Shown here: positions 36,335 to 43,965 of the stretch, piece after piece
Numbering within the stretch: position 1 is the first letter of the stretch
Layout of the letters: the number at the start of each line of letters is the position of its first letter
Source: Pseudomonas syringae KCTC 12500
GTDB taxonomy: Bacteria; Pseudomonadota; Gammaproteobacteria; Pseudomonadales; Pseudomonadaceae
DNA length: 64,000 bases
Assembly: GCF_000507185.2 (NCBI RefSeq)
Contig: NZ_AYTM02000002.1
Span: forward strand, 1,077,501-1,141,500
Direction of reading: 5' to 3'
Notes under the pieces: model-generated
Databases searched by the model: none
What the model was told of the DNA's origin: nothing
The model's input: only the letters and a program-made list of their open reading frames with translations
Made by a program: the position numbers and the translations under genes

Positions 36335-37858
36335 ATGACCGTGATCAAGCAAGACGACCTGATTCAGAGCGTTGCAGACGCACTGCAGTTCATTTCCTAT
36401 TACCACCCCGTGGATTTCATCCAGGCCATGCACGAGGCGTATCTGCGTGAAGAGTCGCCTGCCGCTCGTGACTCCATCGCCCAGATCCTGATCAACTCGC
36501 GCATGTGCGCGACCGGTCATCGCCCGATCTGCCAGGACACCGGCATCGTCACGGTTTTCGTGCGCGTGGGGATGGATGTTCGCTGGGACGGCGCCACCAT
36601 GGGCCTGGACGACATGATCAACGAAGGCGTGCGCCGCGCGTACAACCTGCCTGAAAACGTGCTGCGTGCCTCGATCCTTGCCGATCCGGCAGGCGCTCGC
36701 AAAAACACCAAGGACAACACCCCGGCCGTCATTCACTACTCCATCGTCCCGGGTAACACCGTGGAAGTGGACGTCGCGGCAAAAGGCGGCGGCTCGGAAA
36801 ACAAATCGAAGATGGCGATGCTCAACCCGTCCGACTCGATCGTCGACTGGGTTCTGAAAACCGTTCCGACCATGGGCGCAGGCTGGTGCCCGCCGGGCAT
36901 GCTCGGCATCGGCATCGGCGGCACCGCAGAAAAGGCCGCGGTCATGGCCAAGGAAGTGTTGATGGAGTCCATCGACATTCACGAACTGAAAGCCCGCGGC
37001 CCGCAGAATCGTATCGAAGAGATGCGTCTGGAGCTGTTCGAGAAGGTCAACCAGCTGGGCATTGGCGCTCAGGGCCTGGGCGGCCTGACCACCGTGCTCG
37101 ACGTCAAGATCATGGATTACCCGACCCACGCCGCGTCGCTGCCGGTGTGCATGATCCCCAACTGCGCCGCCACCCGACACGCGCACTTCGTGCTCGACGG
37201 CAGCGGCCCTGCCTCGCTGGAGGCTCCATCGCTGGACGCCTACCCGGAAATCGTCTGGGAAGCCGGCCCATCGGCCCGCCGCGTCAACCTCGATACCCTG
37301 ACCCCGGAAGAAGTACAAAGCTGGAAACCGGGCGAAACCGTTTTGCTCAATGGCAAGATGCTCACCGGCCGCGACGCAGCGCACAAGCGCATGGTCGAAA
37401 TGCTCAACAGGGGTGAAACCCTGCCAGTAGACCTCAAGGGTCGCTTCATCTACTACGTCGGCCCGGTTGATCCGGTACGCGAAGAAGTCGTCGGCCCGGC
37501 CGGCCCGACCACGGCGACGCGAATGGACAAGTTCACCCGGCAGATCCTCGATCAGACCGGGTTGCTGGGCATGATCGGCAAGTCCGAACGCGGCCCGACC
37601 GCCATCGAAGCGATCCGTGACCACAAGGCCGTATACCTGATGGCCGTCGGTGGTGCTGCCTATCTGGTGGCTCAGGCGATCAAGAAATCCCGCGTCGTGG
37701 CCTTCGCCGAACTGGGCATGGAAGCGATCTACGAGTTCGAGGTCCAGGACATGCCGGTGACCGTTGCAGTCGACAGCACCGGTGAATCCGTTCACATCAC
37801 CGGCCCGCAGATCTGGCAGAAGAAGATCAGCGACAGTCTGGCGGTGGAAGTGCAGTAA
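36335..37858 (+). CDS. Class I fumarate hydratase (Fe-S)
   Basis: A 507-residue iron-sulfur class I fumarase interconverting fumarate and L-malate in the TCA cycle. The three cluster cysteines can be placed by spacing: C66 in RPICQDTG, C185 in GAGWCPPGMLGIGIGG, and C277 in IPNCAATRHAHFVLDG. The 119-residue gap between the first two is the same as in characterised class I enzymes. The C-terminal beta-subunit-like domain (about 330-507) contains GPTTATRMDKFTRQIL and GKSERGPTAIEAIRDH. The start ATG at 36335 has GAGGAGC upstream. Class I enzymes are oxygen- and iron-sensitive and usually complemented by iron-free FumC elsewhere. Confidence 0.95.
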   Translation: MTVIKQDDLIQSVADALQFISYYHPVDFIQAMHEAYLREESPAARDSIAQILINSRMCATGHRPICQDTGIVTVFVRVGMDVRWDGATMGLDDMINEGVRRAYNLPENVLRASILADPAGARKNTKDNTPAVIHYSIVPGNTVEVDVAAKGGGSENKSKMAMLNPSDSIVDWVLKTVPTMGAGWCPPGMLGIGIGGTAEKAAVMAKEVLMESIDIHELKARGPQNRIEEMRLELFEKVNQLGIGAQGLGGLTTVLDVKIMDYPTHAASLPVCMIPNCAATRHAHFVLDGSGPASLEAPSLDAYPEIVWEAGPSARRVNLDTLTPEEVQSWKPGETVLLNGKMLTGRDAAHKRMVEMLNRGETLPVDLKGRFIYYVGPVDPVREEVVGPAGPTTATRMDKFTRQILDQTGLLGMIGKSERGPTAIEAIRDHKAVYLMAVGGAAYLVAQAIKKSRVVAFAELGMEAIYEFEVQDMPVTVAVDSTGESVHITGPQIWQKKISDSLAVEVQ

Positions 37859-37868
37859 GCAGCAATGT

Positions 37869-37900
37869 CAGCAAGCCCGGCCAACAAGCCGGGCTTGCTG
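37869..37900. terminator. Hairpin after the fumarase gene
   Basis: CAGCAAGCCCGG (37869-37880) pairs with CCGGGCTTGCTG (37889-37900) across 8 bases. It lacks a clear T tract, but its position 10 bases after the stop and its strength suggest a transcript end. Confidence 0.65.
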
Positions 37901-37946
37901 CATTAGCTTCTGAGTGCCGCGCCTTGCCCCACGCAGTCATTCGCCA

Positions 37947-40751
37947 CTACATCGAATACAGACGCACTGGAACGGCATGTTTTTTGAAAAAAGCTACGGT
38001 TGAAGGATCAGACCTTGCCGTGTCCAGATCAGAGAACTTCTCGAACTTCAAAAACTTCATATCTCGCCATTTTACGGGGGCATGCGACTGCCATTCTATA
38101 TAGCTGGAGGATCCAGATCCGGGTTCGGCGTTATCGTTTTTACCCAAGCCCTGAGTGAGCGCTTCCCAAGTACAAGGAAGCATGCTGGTTACCAAGGGAA
38201 ACACATTTCCAGACGAAGCCAGGACATCCAGGGAGACTTTTGAGCATAGGCTGTCGGCTCCTGTAAACGTCATATAGGACCTCGCCTGGTCTGACAGGTG
38301 AAAAGCCGCACTACCGTGGCTAGGTGCACCGCCTGCACCGCTATGCCTGTCGACCTGAAGAGCACCGTAAAGAGGACGTAGAGTTCCCTTGTTTTCTTGC
38401 GCTCCAGTCAGGGCTGCTCTACGAACAAGCTCAGACGACGAATCGCCATACTTAAACATCAGATTTTCGAATTTATCTCTCCTGCGCGTCCAGCTGTCCT
38501 CATGCGTTAGTGTATGCCACCTATTAATCATTCCCTCGCCCTTCAACCGTCCAAGCTTTTCTGGCTGTATATTAAAGGTCATCGGAGCTGTCTCAAGAAC
38601 CCCGCTCACCGCCTCCAGGAGTTCTCCCACACTTCCTGAAGACGTCGCCCCCGTGCGCTTTTTCAATGATTCGATGGCGCTTTCCTTATCCCTTTCCCTC
38701 CGCTCCATTATTCTGGGTTGAAGATACGTATCAAAGTGCAGCTTGCTCGCTTCGGCAGCCTGCTTCGCAGCGTTGCTTCGCTCACCAAACAAGCCGGTGT
38801 TGTCGACCATGAGTACCGGCGCATTGCCAACAAAACGGTACAGATTCAACCCATCCACATCCCCCGCCGGGTCCGGATTGATCCACCGCTGCAACCACGG
38901 CGCGTAATACCTGAACCCATAATAATAAAGCCCGCTGGCATCGCGCTCTTTACCCGAATAACGCACGGTCTTGTACTTGGCTTCCACTGCACTACGCGCC
39001 GCCCACCAGGCCGTACCGCCGAACGGATAATAACTTTCCTGGCTGATCAGACCGCCTTGCTGATCAAGCTCCAGCGTGCTTGAGCCCAGATGATCACCCA
39101 GGCTGTAACGCACCTGATCGTTCGTAATGGAATCCGGTTTTCCAGCCTCCCAGTGCAACACCCGCACACTGTTGCGACCCGCCTGAGCCGTAACGACATG
39201 AAGGATTTCGCCATCGGCCGTGGTACGAATTTCCAGCCCCGGCAGGTAGCGAACTTCGTTGGTCAGTGTGCGACCTGATGCCTGCGAGGTGCTGATCTTG
39301 CGACAACGTTGACCCTGGCCGTCATAGACATAGCGTTCGTCATCGTTCGGCTCGTCTTCACGTTGCACGGTGGTGATGTGCTGCAACTGATTACGCGCAT
39401 CCCAGCTCATGGTCTGCCCACGCACGAGCTGCAACAGGTTGCCGTTGGCGTCGAAACTTGTGGCGAAATCCACTTCTCCTTCAGCGTCGGGCAGGCTGCG
39501 ATTGCTGTCGGGATCAACGTGCATGTTGCGGGTGAAGTCGTGCGCGCCCTCGTGGCGCATTTGCAGCAGGTTACCCGCAGCGTCGTAGCTGTAACGCTGT
39601 GTGTAGTTGCTGACCTGACAAGGATCATCCGTCGGCAGAGATTGCAGGCCCGGCAACGCCGGGCCATGGCTGGCACCGTTTCGGACTTCACGGCCGCTGG
39701 CTTCGATCAGCTGATACAGCGTGTCGTACTCGAAGCGACTGATCGGCTCGACGAGCTGGTTGTTGCAATAACGGTCTGGTTGGGACGCATCGTTGACCAC
39801 CAGAACATTACCGACCGGGTCATAGCTGTAAATCAGCTTTTGCAATAGCGCGCCATCCGCCGCCATCGCGCTGAGCGCAGCGAGCCGGATGTCCTGCGGA
39901 TCATATTGGAAGTGACTGACAACACCATTGCCCGCCGTTTCCTGCTCGACCTGGTCAAGCGCGTTGTAATGAATTTCACCGACCAGCGTTTGCGGTGGTG
40001 AGGCACCGGCCAATGTCAGTTCAGCAGCTTTTAACTGCCCAGCGACGCTCATGCCAAAGGACTGTGTATTGCCCATGGCATCGGTCTGCCAGATCGCTTC
40101 GCCCAGCGCATTGACCCCCCAGCGGGTTTGCAGCCCGACAGGCTCAAGCAATGCATCGCGCTCTGCTTCGCCCAGCGGCCAGTCCGGACTTTCAGGCGCT
40201 TGCAAAAAATGCCGTTTCTCACCCAGCGCAGCGCCAGGCAGGCCGTAATCATGCAGCAAGCGCGAGCCTGCCGTATCGTCATGGCGAATCAGTTGATTGC
40301 ATTGGTTATGCTCAGCGGCGTCGGCGCCACCGTAGGCCAGGCGTTCCAAGACAAGCCCCTGCTCTGTCACAGAGACCGGGCGCAGCGAACTGTCGTATTC
40401 CATCAAGCGCTGAGTGCCTCGCCCGTCCCGGCTTTCAAGCAACTGCCCTGCCTCGCCCATCAGGTTCAGTCGCCAACCCGAGTCGACGCTTTCGCTCAGC
40501 AAGGCCGCTCTGGACAGACTGAACCTGACCACCCGATTTGCCGGGGTCTGCGCTTCGGTTTCCGAGCGACTGAACAGACGCGGATCACGACCGACAACCG
40601 GACGCCCTGCCCAGTCATAGCGCTGATGGGTCACCCGCGCGCAAAGAGGCTGCCCGGCCACAGTTCGACAGAACTGCACGCTACGCACGGCCAGCGCACG
40701 TGGTTCAATGACCACCAGTATCGGCGTATTGCTGTGCACAATCGAACTCAT
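37947..40751 (-). CDS. TccC/Rhs toxin-complex subunit with DUF3626-like C-terminus (tccC copy 1)
   Basis: A 934-residue TcC subunit. Residues 1-620 form the Rhs/YD-repeat shell, which ends YYAPWLQRWINPDP then DGLNLYRFVGNAP...D, the conserved aspartate-rich autocleavage region. The variable C-terminus (about 640-934) resembles DUF3626: GTLRPLYGALQ (R792), a SYMTFTGADS segment, and YIEWQSHAPVKW (E886-x-Q888). An Arg, a Ser/Thr beta strand and a final E-x-E/Q in this order recall R-S-E ADP-ribosyltransferases; this is inference, and DUF3626 is uncharacterised. ATG 40751 is chosen by alignment with copy 2. Codon use in the variable part is less GC-rich than in the shell. It is on the opposite strand to the tcA/tcB genes and follows tccC copy 2. 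Confidence 0.9.
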   Translation of the reverse strand: MSSIVHSNTPILVVIEPRALAVRSVQFCRTVAGQPLCARVTHQRYDWAGRPVVGRDPRLFSRSETEAQTPANRVVRFSLSRAALLSESVDSGWRLNLMGEAGQLLESRDGRGTQRLMEYDSSLRPVSVTEQGLVLERLAYGGADAAEHNQCNQLIRHDDTAGSRLLHDYGLPGAALGEKRHFLQAPESPDWPLGEAERDALLEPVGLQTRWGVNALGEAIWQTDAMGNTQSFGMSVAGQLKAAELTLAGASPPQTLVGEIHYNALDQVEQETAGNGVVSHFQYDPQDIRLAALSAMAADGALLQKLIYSYDPVGNVLVVNDASQPDRYCNNQLVEPISRFEYDTLYQLIEASGREVRNGASHGPALPGLQSLPTDDPCQVSNYTQRYSYDAAGNLLQMRHEGAHDFTRNMHVDPDSNRSLPDAEGEVDFATSFDANGNLLQLVRGQTMSWDARNQLQHITTVQREDEPNDDERYVYDGQGQRCRKISTSQASGRTLTNEVRYLPGLEIRTTADGEILHVVTAQAGRNSVRVLHWEAGKPDSITNDQVRYSLGDHLGSSTLELDQQGGLISQESYYPFGGTAWWAARSAVEAKYKTVRYSGKERDASGLYYYGFRYYAPWLQRWINPDPAGDVDGLNLYRFVGNAPVLMVDNTGLFGERSNAAKQAAEASKLHFDTYLQPRIMERRERDKESAIESLKKRTGATSSGSVGELLEAVSGVLETAPMTFNIQPEKLGRLKGEGMINRWHTLTHEDSWTRRRDKFENLMFKYGDSSSELVRRAALTGAQENKGTLRPLYGALQVDRHSGAGGAPSHGSAAFHLSDQARSYMTFTGADSLCSKVSLDVLASSGNVFPLVTSMLPCTWEALTQGLGKNDNAEPGSGSSSYIEWQSHAPVKWRDMKFLKFEKFSDLDTARSDPSTVAFFKKHAVPVRLYSM
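38845..39790 (-). repeat. Shell repeat, copy 1 (pairs with 41801-42746)
   Basis: This part of tccC copy 1 is collinear with 41801-42746 of copy 2 at a constant offset of 2956 bases, without indels at the points checked. The last 500 bases before the cargo junction are the most similar. It also matches the copies on the plus strand at 56919 and 59881 in inverted orientation. Confidence 0.7.
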
Positions 40752-40887
40752 GACCTTCATCCATGAAAGTTTGATAAGAACACTATTCCTGCCTGACAGG
40801 ATCAGTGCACGGACGTGCAGCACGAAAAATCAAGCTCATACTTCAAGTACAGACCAGACACCTTCGCGCGACCACAGCATCCTGCAT

Positions 40888-43707
40888 CTACTTAACATAG
40901 CCTCGCGCCTTCATTTTTGAAACAACCTGCTCTCTTCCGAGAAAAAGCCCTAAAAACGCAATATTATCTGCATTATTACGCAGGATGCGGTCCCGGACAC
41001 CCGGGTACTTTAAGCGGTTAACGTTGATATCTTGAAGACTACGGGTTGCAAACAGACCTGTTACATCACCTGTCGTCAGCTTACCTTCGCTAATCATGCT
41101 ATCAATATTCGAAAATATGACGTGATCATGCTGCCCTGCTGTAACATGACTTGCCGACTCTAACATGCTCTGCAAATGCTCATCCACGTCACCGGATGTT
41201 AGCTGCTCAACACCTTCATCCCGATTGACGCTCGCATTCATATAAATGTAATCCCTCGAACGCCTCTGCGTGGTATGGGAAATTTCATGGCCCATTACCA
41301 GCGCGGTTCCCAGCACATGAAAATCCAATACCTCACGCCCTAAAAATATTCTTTTGTGTGGGTCGTTTGAAAAGGTAAGACCCTGATTACCTGGCTGCCT
41401 GCCAAAGACGGCAAACTGATTAAACCCGTGCCCTGCCGTATAATCCTGCACCACGTCGTTCAAACTCGCGTACTGACTGGCCATTTCGGGCATTTGTGCC
41501 AATGATGTATACCCCATGACATTCCAGACGACGACTTTTTGCGTTTCAGTTAAATCTCCGCTATTAAAAACACGCTGACTCTCCTTATAGGCCACTTCAA
41601 CAACCTCAAGGGCATGACCCAGCTTATCTGTCGGAGGCTTCTTCAACAGTTTTATATTTTCTCTGCCTCGAGCGATGAGGGTGAGGCCACTTGAACTGGC
41701 CTGCTGCTCGTAAGCGTCTTGAAAGCCCTGATAAGGTCGATGTTGCAAACCTGCTATATCTTTATTTCGTAACGGACTATTCCCAACCATTGCATAAAAA
41801 TTCAACCCATCCACAGCCCCCGCCGGGTCCGGATTGATCCACCGCTGCAACCACGGCGCGTAATACCTGAACCCGTAATAATAAAGCCCGCTGGCATCGC
41901 GCTCTTTACCCGAATAACGCACTGTTTTGTACTTGGCCTCCACTGCACTGCGCGCCGCCCACCAGGCCGTGCCGCCAAAGGGGTAATAACTTTCCTGGCT
42001 GATCAGGCCGCCTTGCTGATCAAGCTCCAGCGTGCTCGAGCCCAGATGATCACCCAGGCTGTAACGCACCTGATCGTTCGCAATAGCGCCTGGTTTTCCG
42101 GCTTCCCAGTGCAACACCCGCACGCTGTTGCGACCCGCCTGAGCCGTAACGACGTGAAGAGTTTCTCCATCGGCCGTGGTCCGAACTTCCAGTCCCGGCA
42201 GGTAGCGAACTTCATTGGTCAGTGTGCGACCTGATGCCTGCGCGGTGCTGATCTTGCGACAACGTTGACCCTGGCCGTCATAGACATAGCGTTCGTCATC
42301 GTTCGGTGCGTCTTTACGCTGCACAGTGGTGATGTGCTGCAACTGGTTACGCGCATCCCAGCCTATAACCTGCCCGCGAACCAGTTGCAGCAGATTGCCA
42401 TTGGCATCAAAACTCGTAGCGAAATCCACATCCCCGTCATCGTCGGGCAGGCTGCGGTTGCTGTCCGGGGCAACGTGCATGTTGCGGGTGAAGTTGTGTG
42501 CGCCTTCGTGGCGCATTTGCAGCAGATTGCCCGCTGCGTCGTAGCTGTAATTCTGTCTATAGTTGCTGACCTGGCAAGGATCGAGCGTCGGCAGAGGTTG
42601 CAGACCGGGTAGCGCCGGACCATGGCTGGCCCCGTTTCTGACCTCTCGCCCCGTGGCTTCGATCAACTGATACAACGTGTCGTAACAGTAACGGTTTATC
42701 GGCTCGATACGCTGATTGCCGCAATACCGGTCTGGTTGCGAGGCATCGTTGATGAGTAGAACGTTACCTGCCGGGTCATAGCTGTAGTTCAGTTTTTGCA
42801 ACACTGAGCCGTCGGCAGATAGCGCACTGAGCTCAGTCAGCCGACCGTCCTGTTGATCATACACATAGCGACTGACCACACCATTTCCTGCCGTCTCCTG
42901 CTCGGCCTGATTGAACGCGTCGTAGTGAATGGCACTGACCAGCGTTTGCCGCTGTGCCGTATTGGCCAGGGTCAGTTCAACAGCGTGCAGTTGCCCAGCC
43001 ACACCGTGACTGAAACGCTGGACATTACCGTTTGCGTCAGTCTGCGCCAGGTCCTCGCCCTGCGCGTTGAAAGCCCAGCGCGTCTGCAGGCCGACCGGCT
43101 CGAGCAGTGCATCACGATCGGGCTCGGCAAGTGGCCAGTCCGGGCTGTCGGGCGACTGCAGGAAGTACCTTTTTTCGCTCAACGCCCTACCCGACAGTCC
43201 ATAGTCCAGCAGCAAACGCGAGCCTGCCGTATCGTCATGGCGAATCAGTTGATTGCACTGGTTATGCTCAGCAGTGGCAGGCCCGCCATAAGTGAAGCGC
43301 TCGGTCATTCGGCCTGATTCGTTGATCGCCAAAGGGCGCAACAGCCTGTCGTATTCGATCTGGCGCGGGTTGTCACGTCCGTCACAGCTGTCGACTAACT
43401 GCCCCGCTTCGCCGTTCAGGCTCACCCGCCAACCTGAATCGACACTTTTCGATAACAGCAAAGCCCCGGACAAGCTGACGATTTGCATCAGGTTCACAGG
43501 CGCACAGACACCGTATTTCAAACGACTGGAAAAACGTGGATCGCGACTGGCGATCAGTCGCCCGGCCTTGTCGAAATAGTGCTGCGTCACCCTCGCGTCA
43601 ACAGGCTGACCATCAGCGCCACGATAGAACTGCACACTGCGTACCGGCAGACCCCGTGAATCGCTGACCGCCAATTGCGGCGTGTTGGTGTGCGTGATCG
43701 AGCTCAT
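40888..43707 (-). CDS. TccC/Rhs toxin-complex subunit with aspzincin-like protease C-terminus (tccC copy 2)
   Basis: A 939-residue TcC subunit. The Rhs shell (1-620) is nearly the same as in the other copies and ends WINPDPAGAVDGLNFYAMVG. The variable C-terminus (about 640-939) holds LVMGHEISHTTQRRSRDYIY: zinc-binding HExxH at H807-H811 and a following Asp (D819) in a DYIY context, then NNADNIAFL near residue 911. HExxH plus a downstream Asp ahead of Tyr, and a final NAD(S/N) motif, is the pattern of M35-type aspzincins (deuterolysin / peptidyl-Lys metalloendopeptidase). The cargo is therefore a probable zinc protease; the substrate is unknown. GGTTTCAAGG precedes the ATG. It is divergent from the tcA gene (259-base gap). 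Confidence 0.9.
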   Translation of the reverse strand: MSSITHTNTPQLAVSDSRGLPVRSVQFYRGADGQPVDARVTQHYFDKAGRLIASRDPRFSSRLKYGVCAPVNLMQIVSLSGALLLSKSVDSGWRVSLNGEAGQLVDSCDGRDNPRQIEYDRLLRPLAINESGRMTERFTYGGPATAEHNQCNQLIRHDDTAGSRLLLDYGLSGRALSEKRYFLQSPDSPDWPLAEPDRDALLEPVGLQTRWAFNAQGEDLAQTDANGNVQRFSHGVAGQLHAVELTLANTAQRQTLVSAIHYDAFNQAEQETAGNGVVSRYVYDQQDGRLTELSALSADGSVLQKLNYSYDPAGNVLLINDASQPDRYCGNQRIEPINRYCYDTLYQLIEATGREVRNGASHGPALPGLQPLPTLDPCQVSNYRQNYSYDAAGNLLQMRHEGAHNFTRNMHVAPDSNRSLPDDDGDVDFATSFDANGNLLQLVRGQVIGWDARNQLQHITTVQRKDAPNDDERYVYDGQGQRCRKISTAQASGRTLTNEVRYLPGLEVRTTADGETLHVVTAQAGRNSVRVLHWEAGKPGAIANDQVRYSLGDHLGSSTLELDQQGGLISQESYYPFGGTAWWAARSAVEAKYKTVRYSGKERDASGLYYYGFRYYAPWLQRWINPDPAGAVDGLNFYAMVGNSPLRNKDIAGLQHRPYQGFQDAYEQQASSSGLTLIARGRENIKLLKKPPTDKLGHALEVVEVAYKESQRVFNSGDLTETQKVVVWNVMGYTSLAQMPEMASQYASLNDVVQDYTAGHGFNQFAVFGRQPGNQGLTFSNDPHKRIFLGREVLDFHVLGTALVMGHEISHTTQRRSRDYIYMNASVNRDEGVEQLTSGDVDEHLQSMLESASHVTAGQHDHVIFSNIDSMISEGKLTTGDVTGLFATRSLQDINVNRLKYPGVRDRILRNNADNIAFLGLFLGREQVVSKMKARGYVK
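41801..42746 (-). repeat. Shell repeat, copy 2 (pairs with 38845-39790)
   Basis: Counterpart of 38845-39790. The repeat begins just where the TccC shell ends: TTCAACCCATCCACA marks the cargo-side boundary in both copies. Cargo sequences beyond it are unrelated. Confidence 0.7.
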
Positions 43708-43965
43708 CCTTGAAACCTCTACCCGCCGTTAGTGACGCCCTTCAACCATAACAGCAGACAAACGGAAGCACGCGGCTTGGTCAAGAACCAATAGGCATAA
43801 CCGTTGGGTAGTCAATCGCCAATGAATATACCTTCAGCGTCGGGCGCTAATACTTTGTTTTGATGAGAAATTTTTGGTGTTGTTGATGGTTGACTGACAC
43901 TTTTGTCAGCTAGACGCGAGCGCCATGGTAAACAAGGCTGGGTCATGACCACTGGAGAGCCGGAC

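Noticed and set aside
36239..37795. 518-codon reverse-strand open frame over the fumarase gene
   Set aside because: Shadow of the class I fumarase gene; composition dominated by His, Arg, Asp and Gly, with no domain and no ribosome site.
38845..42746. Shell repeats as an insertion sequence or transposon
   Set aside because: The repeats lie inside coding frames, have no terminal inverted repeats or transposase, and match because the TccC shells are homologous.
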